In this document: piece after piece, positions 22,800 to 33,312 of the stretch | How positions within the stretch are numbered: position 1 is the first letter of the stretch | Layout: each line of letters begins with the position of its first letter | Source of the DNA: Uranotaenia lowii | Lineage: Eukaryota > Arthropoda > Insecta > Diptera > Culicidae | DNA length: 64,000 bases | Assembly: GCF_029784155.1 (NCBI RefSeq) | Contig: NC_073693.1 | Span: forward strand, 152,088,843-152,152,842 | Direction of reading: 5' to 3' | Notes under the pieces: generated by a model | Told to the model about the DNA's origin: nothing | Database searches by the model: none | The model's input: the letters and a program-made list of their open reading frames with translations, nothing else | Made by a program: the position numbers and the translations under genes

Positions 22800-23713
22800 G
22801 GGGAGACAAGGCCATGACAAGTACCCGACAGTACCTACTTTGTTCAGAAATGTTTCTTCTATCAGTACCTACTTAAAATTTCATAACGATTCGTTTTTTG
22901 TCCAAAAGAGTTACACGTGATGGAAGCCGCCAGACGAAAATTAATTTTGGACACCAACGTCAAAAACCCGACGTGGTCGGGTTTAAAAATCACGAAATCT
23001 GTAAAGATGGTCAAATCGACCGTGTGCAGCGTTCTCAAACGTTTCCGTTCGATTGGCAGGTTCATACCAAGCGTTATATTGGAACTAAGGATAGGAAACT
23101 GCATTTGAAGTCATAGGCAGTCGGGCTAAGACATCGTGAAAAAAATTCAATGCCGACCGGTGCACCGTCAGAAGGATTCATCTACGCGAAGGAATACGAT
23201 CTCATCGGGCCAGTAAGCAACCAAACCGGACATTGAACAAGAATGTAGACGCCAAAGGATGAGCCCGGAAGTTATACAACGAGGTTCTAACGAAGTATGA
23301 CGGATGCATTCTCATGGATGACGAAACGTACGTAAAAAATTTACGTAAAAATTTTACAAAACCACTGATCGGGGTGATGTCCCCGCCAAGTTCAAATTCT
23401 TTTTTGCCGATAAGCTGGCAAGAAAGTGTTTGATCTGGCAAGGCATTTGCAGCTGCGGACGAAAAATTGCCGGTTTTTGTGAAAAACAAGACCATGGACT
23501 GAAATGTACAAGGAGGAGTGCCTGAAAAACTTTTTTTCCGTAGTTTTCACAATAGAATAGTAAAGTTTTCGCCAGATTTGGCAAGCTGCCACTACACCAA
23601 AGAGGTACTAAAATGGTATCGGGCCAACGGGTGGATTTTGTCGATAGGAAATGCTCATCCTGCCCCGATTAATGGTGCTTATACTGCCGCAGTAGCGATT
23701 CTCATTATACCCC
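22800..23713 (+). mobile_element. Tc1/mariner-superfamily element remnant
   Basis: The ends begin GGGGAGACAAGG and, inward on the other strand, GGGGTATAATGAG. They are flanked by TA (22798-22799 and 23714-23715), the obligate mariner target. At 914 bp it is shorter than a typical mariner of about 1.3 kb, which fits the internal decay of its transposase. The GGGG start with TA flanks is shared with the MITE at 6384-7299. Confidence 0.72.
22920..23690 (+). pseudogene. mariner-type transposase, decayed
   Basis: The ATG at 22920 opens MEAARRKLILDTNVKNPTWS, followed by GLKITKSVKMVKSTVCSVLK, an N-terminal helix-turn-helix of the paired-like kind. After frameshifts come NRTLNKNVDAKG, ARKLYNEVLTKYDGCILMDD, ETYVK (first catalytic Asp near 23320), then FSPDLASCHYTKEVLKWYRA (second catalytic Asp, codon 23575-23577). 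The third acidic residue and the usual PIERYWA region are not found. At least three frame changes and several stops separate these parts. It would have catalysed cut-and-paste transposition at TA sites. Confidence 0.8.
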
Positions 23714-23774
23714 TACAGTGACTGATTTTCCGTTCTGAAGGTACAAGACTGTCCTTAAACTTCCTGCAATTTAC

Positions 23775-24045
23775 AGGAGACGTTACGTTTCCGAGTCTCG
23801 ATTTCTAGCGCCCTTTGATGACACCGGCGATGTTATTCTTCATTTGAGATCCAGTTGCCAGGCCACCAAGCGTGGATGATATTTCACAGGCAGCGGTTTA
23901 CAAATACTTGCAGTTTTCGCGTCGTTACCTCATATGTATGTACACCAAGTTTCAAACCCGTACAGCAATACGGATTTGACGTTTGAGTTGAAGATATTCT
24001 GTGTTGATTTCCATTGACTTGGTCTTTCCGACATTAATATCGTAT
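23775..24045 (-). mobile_element. element B copy on minus strand, 3' RT part
   Basis: This matches copy 3 from about 20238 back to 19795, with an internal deletion of about 200 bp (the join lies in the stretch after ATCAACACAG). It keeps the GCTGTACGGGTTTGAAACTT region and the TGGTGGCCTGGCAACTGGAT region. It lacks the true 3' end. The next piece of the same copy resumes at 25231, after an insertion. Confidence 0.83.
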
Positions 24046-24417
24046 TCGTTTTCGCCACCCAAAAGTGTTGCACCATCCACGCTGAAAACGAGCATCGAGT
24101 TTTGCCTTCACCTTTGTTGGTGTGCGTGAAATCGGCAGTGTCAACAGAAAATCCATTACAGCTGGTACTTGTTTTTGTTTGATTTCCAAAATTGAAATCA
24201 AATTGATCATTGTCTTGTAAAAAATATGAACATTTTAGCATGAATTTATGTACTGAATTGTGAAGATTTCAGATTAATTTTATTAGAGAGGCTTGCTCGG
24301 TAGATTCGCCTCTGGCCCTGATGATAATTGCAATACCGGCTAATTCTGGGCGGTCTATGTTTGCTGCTGCTGGACTTGATGCTTGATGGTTCCGATATTT
24401 TATCTAGAGAGTAACGT

Positions 24418-24960
24418 TTATTCCTCGCAAATCTCATCCTCTTCGTTCGAGTATTTCCGATTCAGATTACAAGAAAAATTCTTGGTAGTTAAAACGGCGA
24501 ACTCGGATTGCGGAAGTAGGGGAAAGAATTTTGATAGAGGACCGAAAATAACGGCACTCAAGCCCGCGATGAGGGTGCCGTCTTGAGTTACCTTTTTGAA
24601 GGTCAACGGGTTGAAATCCGGAACTTGGCGTAACCGGGTATCGCCACCCTGCAGCACAGCTTTTTCCTCAATTTTCACGCACTCGGGGGCTTTAACGCTC
24701 GAAGCTGGTTTGTTGCCGAGTAGCTTCGAAGCAACTTTACGCGTCTAGCTCCGCGAGACCAATTTCTGGGGCATGCCCGAGCAGGAAAACTCCTCGGTTT
24801 GGGCGATTCCGCCAGGTCTTTAGGTTGGACTTTTTGCACTCGAATTTGCTGCCCTTCTTGGGCATCGCCTGGAACCGATTGCAGTAAGCCATTTGGGCAC
24901 ATTCCTTGCTCTTGGGAGCATTCGATCCGCATCCTCCATTTTTGCTTAAAGATGAAAACG
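24418..24960 (-). pseudogene. unidentified gene-like sequence in the insertion
   Basis: Read on the minus strand, coding-like composition begins near 24960 with CGSNAPKSKECAQMAYCNRF and MPKKGSKFECKKSNLKTWRN. After a shift it continues as LLGNKPASSVKAPE, CVKIEEKAVLQGGDTRLRQ, VPDFNPLTFKKVTQDG, TLIAGLSAVIFGPLSKFFPL and LTTKNFSCNLNRKYS, and stops at a TAA near 24418. I do not recognise the family. There are no transmembrane segments beyond one short hydrophobic run (GLSAVIFGPLSKFFPLL). At least one frameshift is needed, so it is a pseudogene or a captured exon pair. Confidence 0.4.
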
Positions 24961-25184
24961 GACGACTCTTGATAGCTTTCCGGCTGTCTCCAGTTGCAGT
25001 ATAGAAATAAACCAAACCGGCTGATATTTGTTTACATTGGGAAGCACGTCCTGCCAAAATTCATGATAGTATTGGTGAGAGCGCAAGCAACACCGAATAT
25101 TTTCAGAGTGTTCCACCATCCACACTTTATGGTGCACTACCAGTGGACCACTCTCCCTGAAAACGAGCATGAAAACAGCAAAAA

Positions 25185-25204
25185 GTGCACTACCGGTAGT
25201 GCAC
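25185..25204. repeat. 20-bp perfect palindrome
   Basis: GTGCACTACCGGTAGTGCAC is its own reverse complement. It is followed by a further GGTGCACTA and preceded 60 bp upstream by GGTGCACTACCAGTG, so the GTGCACTA motif recurs. It could be a transposase binding site of the surrounding insertion. Confidence 0.8.
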
Positions 25205-25230
25205 CGGTGCACTATCAAACGAAAACGTTC

Positions 25231-25390
25231 TCTATAACTTTGAGACCTACTGCCTTGGTGCTTGCGGTGAGGTCGTCGAGTTTGCTCTGCATGCCCGGTT
25301 GTCTTGGGAGAGCAAAACAATATCGTCTGCCAGATCAAGGTCGTTAACTGCTCCATTGTCGAAGGATTCCACGGCAATCCTCTGTTTGGT
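25231..25390 (-). mobile_element. element B minus-strand copy, palm piece
   Basis: This matches copy 3 bases about 19640-19795 in reverse, including CTTGATCTGGCAGACGATAT, which encodes the LADD catalytic motif. Its left edge meets the 1.2 kb insertion and its right edge meets the hAT-bordered block. Confidence 0.85.
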
Positions 25391-25469
25391 CTATAGTCAG
25401 GGTGGCCACAACATTTTCATTTTCAAATTCCCGGTTTTTTCCCGGTTTTCCCGGTCAAAAATTCAAGGT

Positions 25470-28040
25470 TTTCCAGACTTTTATTATCTTTTTTCGTCGG
25501 AATATAGCAAAATTTTCAACATATTCAATTGATTTAATTGTTTCATAACAATCAAATCATTGAACACTTCGACGAATTCGATTCTATTTTAAGGTTTTCA
25601 TCACATTTTTTTTAAATGATAAAAAAAAACATCCTACACAAAATCGTTATGGGTTACGTCATGTTTACAAAAAATTAAAAAATGGTGTGTCAGGACTTTT
25701 CAATCAATCATTCGTCATGTGACATTCTAACATTTTTTCATAAGTTACAGATACCAAGTGCGTAACTACAGCTCACAAAATCCACGTCTCTGAGAATATT
25801 CGAAACTGTTCTGAGGGCGTTCAATCATGTTACTCTCTCGTCTCAGTAAATTCAGTTAAAATGTTGTTTCCAGAGGTTTTACATTCAGTAATAAATGCAT
25901 TTTCAAGTGTAATGTAAATTTTCAATAAAAATTTATCTCACTGATTCACAGAGAATTGTTTATAATTTCCCCATGTTTTTCCAAATACGGGGAACTACGA
26001 ACACTTGTTTTCAGGCATTGTTTGATCATCTAAACTTATCTTTAATGTATAAATGTGTACCAATAATTATCAAGATCTTGAGAATAAACCGTTATATATA
26101 CATTATCAGTTTCTAAAAATCTGTAAATATGAGATTGTAGGACATGATTCCCTGTTCCTTTGTTAATCTAAAAATTGCCCATGACTAATTAAGGGTAAAT
26201 TTTGAAAAACCATTACTCTTATTTAGACGCAGTGTTTAGAATTATCCAGAAATATTGCCAACACTAAAAATTGTTACGTAACAAGAATCTTAACATCGTT
26301 CATTATTACCCCAAATTCATCTGGGTAATTATTAACAGATAAGACCAAAAAAGAATCATCTTTGTCATAATAACCTCAGTTGACCCTACCGTTTTCCGAA
26401 AAACTTGACTTCTTTTTTCAGCCAAGTTTAAAAAAGATTTTCTTTAATATTCAGTAAAGATTTTTTATATTGAAAAGTCCGATAATTTAAAAAAATAAAT
26501 TAAATTTTTTATTCGTTGTTATAATTGTTTATTTTTAAAATTGAGTTTTAGCACAATTAACTTTCAGACACTGAAAACTCATACTTACTGTTTTTTGTTG
26601 CAGTCCACGATCTACTCGAATGCAGAACATGGAAATCATGATATCTATTTTGAATTCTGACTTTAAAAGTTTTAAAAAATATGGACAACGAGTTCCATCG
26701 TCTTGATTTGACAGCATATCAAAGTTTGAGATGAAAAAAAATTAAAAACATTAAATCATTTCAGATTCACCCATTGTAATTTTTTTTCTTCAAATTAAGG
26801 AATTTCAATTTTGAAATGAATATTTAATCAAAATGCATAAAGAATTCAAAATAATGATAACTCAATCTTTTATCGTAAATCAATAAAAATAAGAAACATT
26901 TATTTTTGATTTTCATAGCGTAGTATAGTAAAATTGTAATTGTAATTGTAATTTTTTATTTTGTTGTTTTAATTTAATTTTAAGTTCAAGATAAATTGTT
27001 GATTTAAAATTGAAATGGCAAATTTTGAAAGAAATTCAAAAAGGAAGAATGTATTTTTTGCAGCATTCATAAAATTTCTAAATCTTCTACTGCAGTCTAG
27101 ATTTTTTTTTAAATATTTTTAGCATGACTCAGTTCTGTGAATAATTGAAAAATATATTTATAATTTAAAAAAAAAGAGATTTCATACATAATTTACACAG
27201 ATCTATTAATTTGAAAATAAAATATATTTGCATTAAAAAAAATTTCTCAACATTTTTATGGTTCATTCAGTGAATGGTTAGTTTTGCTATGCAGAAAAAT
27301 GTGAATTTGATTTCAGTGAAAAAAGCTACAGTTAATTATTCGACATATATTTTTATTTTGAGTCAGTTTGTTGGGGTTAAATTATGAACAAATAACTGTT
27401 CCGGTTTAATTGGAAACAACCCCTGTATCAGGGAGAAAAATCTTATAAGTTTTTTGCAACCACACGCTAAGCTAAGGCTAACTCAAAGGATTTATGCAAA
27501 AAAGAATTTGCAAAGTGTACAAATAAGGTTTTGGAAATCAGTGTTCTTTATTTTTTTTAACTATAAGCTTAGTTATGAAATATAGATTATAATAAAAAAG
27601 CCATTGTTTTAAAAATTGATTTTGCCGTCTTGAATTCGAATCATTTGTCACATTCTATCAAATCTAGTGATATTGAATTTTGCTAAGTTTTGAGCTAAAT
27701 CAATCATTTATAACTAATAAACAGACAACCCTCTTTAAAAAACAAAATCTGAATTAAAATCTATTTATTATCCTTCATTTGATAGAGGATTTATATATTA
27801 CCTAGTATTTCTAGCTTCAAAGAAACAATACTTGAAAAAAAAATTCCTGAAGTGTTAAAAATATAACTATTTTTGACAACATTGAAGAATATTTATGAGC
27901 ATTTGGTATCAATGATTCAAATTTCATTAACAACATTGCTGTAGACTGCGAATTTTTTTACTTATGCTTTGGAAAAAATATTTGATTTATTTTGATTTAA
28001 AAAAATTCAAAATAGCTTTTAATTTTAAATTTTATCACAC
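25470..28040. other. AT-rich interior, nothing recognised
   Basis: Very AT-rich with many homopolymer runs. There is a short GTAATT triplet repeat near 26935 and no coding frame or paired ends. Confidence 0.5.
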
Positions 28041-28062
28041 TGTGATGCATGGCCGTAGAAAC

Positions 28063-28093
28063 AAGGGGGGGGGTTGTGGGTTAAACCCCCCCC
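28063..28093. repeat. poly-G / poly-C foldback
   Basis: A run of nine G is followed 13 bases later by a run of nine C, giving a GC stem in very AT-rich surroundings. It may mark a degraded transposon terminus. Confidence 0.6.
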
Positions 28094-28154
28094 CATGAGG
28101 GTCCATCAAAAGCAAGCGAGGTATTCAACTCTACATTAAAATTTTTCAATTTTA

Positions 28155-28379
28155 GCCGCCGACCTTGGCCTAGAGGATAGCGTTCAAGTCTTCTAAGCCA
28201 GAGGTCATGAGATCAAGTCTTGGTCACGGCAAACAAAGTACTCTTTCTGTGGGTTGGTGATGTTAGCATTAATAAGATGCTAGCCATTATATCCTTGAAA
28301 GATGTACGCTTAGATTTAAGTAGAATTTAGATCTCTTCAAAGAAACATGAAGTTTCACTGAGATCCTATGTGTGTGTGT
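28155..28379 (+). mobile_element. tRNA-Arg-derived SINE, copy 2
   Basis: This is the plus-strand counterpart of 22190-22405. The tRNA-like head (28158-28230) holds TTGGCCTAGAGGATAGC (A-box region), the loop TCTTCTAAGCC with a TCT anticodon, and a decayed B box GAGATCAAGTCTT. The body shares TTAGATCTCTTCAAAGAAAC and AGTTTCACTGAGATCCTATG with copy 1. It ends in a TGTGTGTGTGTT tail. The 5' acceptor strand is less well paired than in copy 1. Confidence 0.85.
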
Positions 28380-28749
28380 TCGTTTTTTTAAATCAAATTG
28401 TGATGATGAAGTTAAGTTATTCGATGGTAACAATCTTGACTCAAAACTGATGATTTTTAAAATTTTCTCTTCTGGTTCCTAATTATCAAAATCGAAATGG
28501 TATTTGTTTTTTTTTAATTTCGGACTATATATACAGTTTAGGATTCTTGATTTTTGGATCGAATCATTAAAAATTTAAATGAAAATCTGTGTTTGAAATA
28601 GTCGTTTAAATTTGGTTTAACATTTCCTTCAAAATTTGATTCATGATTTTCGAAACTAATACACATTTTTCAAATTTAGTTAATATTTTTTCAAATATAA
28701 AAAATATTATGTCATATTCAAATTCGATTTTCATGAACTATATTCTTAT
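28380..28749. other. AT-rich spacer
   Basis: Non-coding. Nothing recognised. Confidence 0.5.
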
Positions 28750-28831
28750 TTTTTTATTTATTGGTCACTGTCTACGGCAATTTAATGTCATACAGACTGA
28801 TTACTTAATCTTATCTTAAAACTATCTTTAC

Positions 28832-30212
28832 TTACTTGAAATCAAAATATACATACACTTGGTTGAACAATTTACAAGATATGTCAAACGGGTTATAAAA
28901 TTCGTTCCTACCATAGTTGTTCAATCTCAGAGGCTCAAAACCCCGTAAGGAACGAGAAGGTACATGAAACGGTATCATTTCCACGAGGCTAGCACTATCA
29001 ATATTACCGGATATGACGTCGAATATAAACAGACGACGAAGTAGTGTAATACGTGAACCAATCGGTTCGATGTTTAAAATTCCACATCGAGCATGGTAAT
29101 GTGGTAGGCGTTGAGGTTCGTTCCATGGTAGGTTAGGCAGTGCGTATCTCAGGAATCGCTTTTGAACTGACTCGAGTAGCTTCAATCCTCCGATCGTGTT
29201 TGGTGCCCAGACTTGAATATTGTACTCCAATCCACAGCGAACAAGCGAGCAATATAAAGCTTTGAGAGTTGTAGTGTCACTGAATCCTTTGGTATTCCTG
29301 ACCAAAAATCCTAGGACTGTTTTTGCTTTTGCCACCGTTACAGCTAAATGTTCCTTGAATGATAGCGACTTATCTACAATAACACCGAGATCTCGAATAG
29401 ACTCAACTTTTTCAATAGCCACGTTATCAGCTGTGTATTGATGCGAAATTGCAACCCTACTTCTGGTGAACGTAATAATCTTACATTTTTTAAGATTCAC
29501 TTCCATCATATTCACTTTGCACCAAAGCATAAGCTTATCGAGGTCCTGCTGTAGTGACAGGCAGTCTGTGTAGTGAGCTATTGAGCGGTACATTTTGAGA
29601 TCGTCTGCATAGAAAACTAATTCGGAATCGATAAGTTCACAAAGGTCGTTCATGAAGAGGTTGAACAAAAGTGGACCCAGATGGCTGCCTTGAGGAACAC
29701 CGGATGGAACCATCATATTTCGAGATTTGATGTGACTTTGTCTGACGAAAGCAGTTCTGCCTTGAAGATATGATTCAAGCCATTTCACCAGCCAAGTTGG
29801 GAATCCCATTTTGTCCAATTTATCAATCAGGTGCTTGTGAGGTAGTCGATCGAAAGCCTTTGAGAAGTCCACGTAGATTGCATCCACTTGCGTCTTATTT
29901 GCCAAAGAACTGCTAACGACGGGGACATAAACCATCAGGTTTGACAATGTTGATCTCTTTTTTCTAAAACCGTGCTGACATTCATCAATGATATGGGATG
30001 AAACTGTGCTCATTGCGTTAAAGATCAACAGTTCGAAAACCTTTGCCAAGCAATTCAATATAGAAATTCCACGGTAATTCTCTACAAGGTGAATATTCCC
30101 AGATTTATGGATAGGTGTTATTGCAGCAGTTTTCCAGGCTTTTGGGAAGGTTGATGATTCCAATGATTTATTAAAAATTATGCTTACTGGGAGTGCCAAA
30201 GAGTTACAGCAT
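28832..30212 (-). CDS. jockey-type reverse transcriptase domain (ORF2 C-terminal part)
   Basis: From an internal Met the frame is open for 455 codons. Motifs in order: HKSGNIHLVENYRGISILNC (about residues 31-50), HGFRKKRSTLSNLMVY (76-91), YVDFSKAFDRLPHKHLIDKL (motif A, 109-128), VPSGVPQGSHLGPLLFN (motif B, 164-180), ELVFYADDLKMYRSI (motif C, YADD at 197-200), then DLGVIVDKSLSFKEH and the thumb, and a C-terminal part with RFLRYALPNLPW. The catalytic residues look intact. The gene as a whole is not: the true start lies in the endonuclease frame upstream, one base out of phase. It would copy its own RNA at a nicked target. Overlapping upstream codons (about 30199-30212) encode the expected CCNSLA lead-in. 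Confidence 0.85.
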
Positions 30213-31530
30213 CGTTAATAAATAGCGGGGGGAGACCATCTGGTCCAGCTCCCTTTCGCTCGTTTATTTCTTTAAGCGCCTTTGTCACGTCGCTTGGGCT
30301 AACTCTCATTTCGGGAATGCTGATAATAAACGATTTTACTGCAGTCAAATGTTGAGGGCTAACGTTATTTTTGTGATCAACGAAAGTGGTTTTAAGAAAC
30401 TCTGTGCACAGTTGAACTGCCTCAGTCATGTCAGTTGATTGACGATTTCCATACGACAGATTCAGAGGAAGACCAGAATTACCTTGTTTGTTTCTTACAT
30501 AGCTCCAAAAAGATGAAGGATCATTTTTGAATTTACGTTGGATATCGGCTAGGTAACGATGGTAACTGGTATCTTTTAGTTTTAAGTACTCTAACTCTGT
30601 TGCTCTCTCATGTTGCTTTGACACGTCCGTGGGGTTGCGTCTATATAGTTTTTTAGCTTTTCTCAAACGATTTTTAAATTTGGATAACTCCCGATTCCAC
30701 CATTCAAATTTTTTGGAGGTATGACAACGGCGCACGGGTACGTTTTTGCTCAAAATATCATTTATATAAGAGTAAAAAGCTTCAGTCGTTGAGTCTACGT
30801 CAATCATACTGGTGGCTAAAATGGTTGGCCAATTTACTTGCTGAATGATAGTATCGAGCTCGTCAAAGTTGCAGTTTCTAAAATCATATCTTGTATCGCT
30901 GCCCTCGTCAACATTTTCGAACATGTTCGAGCAAAATGAAACTATGAACGAAGGGTGATGAGCACCCTCACGCATAAGTGGCTGCGGGGATTCAAATAAC
31001 TGGAAACTGGTAGAGTCGCTAGAGAATGCTAGATCCAACAGACGTCCGTTGGAGTTTTTAATATTGTTTATTTGATGCAGTCCAAAATCCGTTAAAGCGT
31101 TTATGACGATGTATTCCTTTGATTGTAGTAAATCAGGAACATCAAACTTCAGCTCGGTTTCAGGAAGGAAACTATTTAATTCGTCGTCGAATATCCAAGA
31201 GACGTATGGCAAATTGTAATCGCCTATCACTAACAATGAATCATTTGGCGAAAGCTGCTCGGATAGTTGTTCGATACAAAGAGTGTGAGATTTGTAGCTG
31301 GAAGCACTCGAATCCGGACTCAAGTAAACTGCACAAATAATCAATGAAAATGAGCCGAGTTTGATGCGTACACACGTTTGCTCGAGATGTAAACTGTGAC
31401 AAAGAGGTACTTCACTACACGAGAGGGACGGTCTTACGGCAATGAGGACCCCTCCCCCTCTTCCAAGAATGCTAGTCTGAGAAGAGCGATCCGTTCTATA
31501 AATTTGGAAATTTGCAGAAAACTCGGCGCT
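30184..31530 (-). pseudogene. jockey-type EEP endonuclease and linker
   Basis: In the minus frame after the TAA at 31531: FQIYRTDRSSQTSILGRGGG, VLIAVRPSLS, SFSLIICAVYLSPDSSASS, LVIGDYNLPYVSW (the GDFN-type catalytic motif, here GDYN), RLLDLAFSS, and AHHPSFIVSF (the SDH-type motif). The linker follows: RCHTSKKFEWWNRELSKFKN and FKNDPSSFWSYVRNKQG, then KEINERKGAGPDGLPPLFIN. After that the frame runs out at WHSQ and stop, while the RT continues one base away, so a single-base deletion near 30215-30228 is likely. The first part of the endonuclease is missing. It would nick target DNA. Confidence 0.82.
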
Positions 31531-31539
31531 TTATGCTAA

Positions 31540-32860
31540 ATTCAAACATAACAAAGCTTCATAATAGCGATTAGAATAATCATTTAAAAATTTTATTTCT
31601 TATTTAGATTTGCAAGTCGGATTAGAGATACATAATTGAAATAAAGAATAATCATTGAAACCCAAACATCCGAATTATTATTATGGATTCATGATTGAGG
31701 GTCCCGATACTTATTCGAATTCTTGGATCATATTTCTACATTCAGAAACCGTTTTCATGTGCATTTCAGATAACGTATTGAAATTCCGAAATAGATTGAA
31801 ATTTCAAATTTTCAATTCAGGTTTAAAACTAAGATTCAGACTCAGCTCGTAAATCAAAATAAAATTATCAAGATGATTATTTCGGTAAGGATTTGATTGC
31901 AAGAGATTGCAGGATGATAGTTCTGATTGTTTGTTCGATATTAAAATTAAACCAAAATCAGTTCGTTTGCACAATTCAGCTGAGAATGACAAAAATTTAG
32001 TTGAATTATAGTTCATTTTGCACAAAAAAAAAACGATCCACAGAAATTGGACCGAGTTTGCATAAATCCGATTTGTACTACAAAATTTTAATCTTTTTCT
32101 TTTACCTTTAAAAATGGTTTTTGTTGAATAGTTCTTGGATTTTTGTCAAATATTCCCGAATACATGCGTGAGAACTTCTGGCAATCTAAAGCTAAGATCA
32201 CCAGATTTTGATGCAAGTTCAAGATTTCAACCATCGATGAAATTAATTTTTCTATCTTGGTGCTAAAGGATTCTTTATACCAATCCTTATCATCATTTAA
32301 AAAAATTTTATGATGTATATTCAAAAGTTTTTATTTAACACGAAAACTTGTTTCTATATAACTAGAAAAACGAACTTAAAAATGAATAATCAAAAAGTAT
32401 TTAGAAATAATAAGAATTTTTTTATTCATGCATTGTTTGAGCAAAAATGTCATTGGAAAAAAAATAGGTCACCAATTAAAAATTTTTAAAGAATTTGCTA
32501 AGTGTCTTCTACCGACATTAACACACCCTCACGCAAATTTCGCAAATTTTCAAAGGAATCTCAACATATCCAAGCTTTAAAAAGTGTAATTCGAAATTTT
32601 CTGGATAAATAATGACCAGTTATCGAAAAATGTTAATTTTGAGTAAAATTTGTGATTTTTTTTTTCAATTTAGAGGGGTAATTGAAAAGAAATCAGAGTA
32701 GGTAATAAACTTAAAAACTTATTATATTTCTTTTACACATTTTTTTTCAACTGTTCAATTCTGTCTTGGAAATTCGAATTATTATTCTGAGTTTTGAATT
32801 TAGGATTGAATCCCTGATCTTGGAACCAAAACTGAATTTCGGTTTCCTTTTGTCAATTTT
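31540..32860. other. AT-rich interior of the hAT-bordered block
   Basis: Low-complexity AT-rich DNA with repeated AATTC and GAATT motifs. No frame or repeat ends recognised. Confidence 0.5.
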
Positions 32861-32965
32861 CTCGGTTTTGGGTCTGAATTCCCGGTTTTTTCCCGGTTTT
32901 CCCGGTTCCCTTTTCAATTCCCGGTTTTCCCGGTTTTCCCAGTTCTGTGGCCACCTTGTATAGTC

Positions 32966-33312
32966 AATCGAATCGATCCAGTCAAGATCTCATCTATTTC
33001 GCAAGAATGAGTAGCGTTGAAAAGATACAACTTTGTCTCAATCCAGTGTACAACCTCGTGAAACGCAGCGGTAGCCAAACACGTCCGTCCTGCTTCGTGG
33101 TTGCCGTCAAAAAGAGCGATTATCATTCGGCTCGGTTGTTCGTCCCCGAAAATCGATTACACACACAAAGAAACACTTTGACAACCTGGGGGTTTCCTAA
33201 TGGATTATTACAAGTGTTATACACTGAGATTAATCGTAACAACTTTACCAACTGCAAGACTCTACATCCAGCAGTTACCGAGATTGGCTCAGACAAGACT
33301 CAGAGCAATCTG
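32966..33312 (-). mobile_element. element B minus-strand copy, last pieces around a foreign segment
   Basis: Bases 32966-32993 match copy 3 bases about 19610-19637 in reverse, and 33262-33312 match about 19505-19560 (the region encoding the start of GVRQG). In copy 3 these are about 55 bases apart; here 268 bases of unrelated DNA (32994-33261) replace the interval. The foreign segment has fairly balanced composition and reads VEKIQLCLNPVYNLVKRS and PSCFVVAVKKSDYHSARLFV on the plus strand, which I do not recognise. Confidence 0.65.

Larger units (their letters stand above)
24046..25230. mobile_element. 1.2 kb insertion in element B carrying gene-like sequence
   Basis: The insertion separates element B bases that are adjacent in copy 3 (the GTCGGAAAGACC region and CTCAAAGT). 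Border sequences are weakly inverted: ATTCGTTTTCG near the left end and CGAAAACGTT near the right, with TAA on both sides, which could be a 3-bp duplication. A GAAAACGAGCAT motif preceded by CACCATCCAC occurs near both ends in direct orientation, and a 20-bp perfect palindrome lies at 25185-25204. The interior is GC-richer and protein-like on the minus strand. It may be a DNA transposon that captured host exons, or a retrocopy; the superfamily is not determined. Confidence 0.5.
28750..31533 (-). mobile_element. jockey-superfamily LINE, 5'-truncated
   Basis: The minus-strand element runs from about 31533 to an A-rich tail with AATAAATAAA near 28750. It holds most of an EEP endonuclease and a complete reverse transcriptase, separated by one frameshift. 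The endonuclease lacks its first third, and a TAA at 31531-31533 precedes the conserved part, so the copy is 5'-truncated as is usual for LINEs. It lies wholly within the hAT-bordered block. A target duplication was not identified. Confidence 0.85.
25399..32957. mobile_element. 7.56 kb block bordered by hAT-like inverted ends
   Basis: The left end AGGGTGGCCACA and the right end TGTGGCCACCTT are inverted repeats with one mismatch. They are flanked by the 8-mers CTATAGTC (25391-25398) and GTATAGTC (32958-32965), which share 7 of 8 bases. Element B sequence continues on both sides, so the whole block arrived in, or grew within, one insertion event. Next to each end is a run of the motif CCCGGTTTT in the same orientation (25426-25457 and 32880-32940). 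The block contains the SINE at 28155 and the jockey-type LINE at 28750, inserted later. No transposase was seen in it. Confidence 0.78.
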
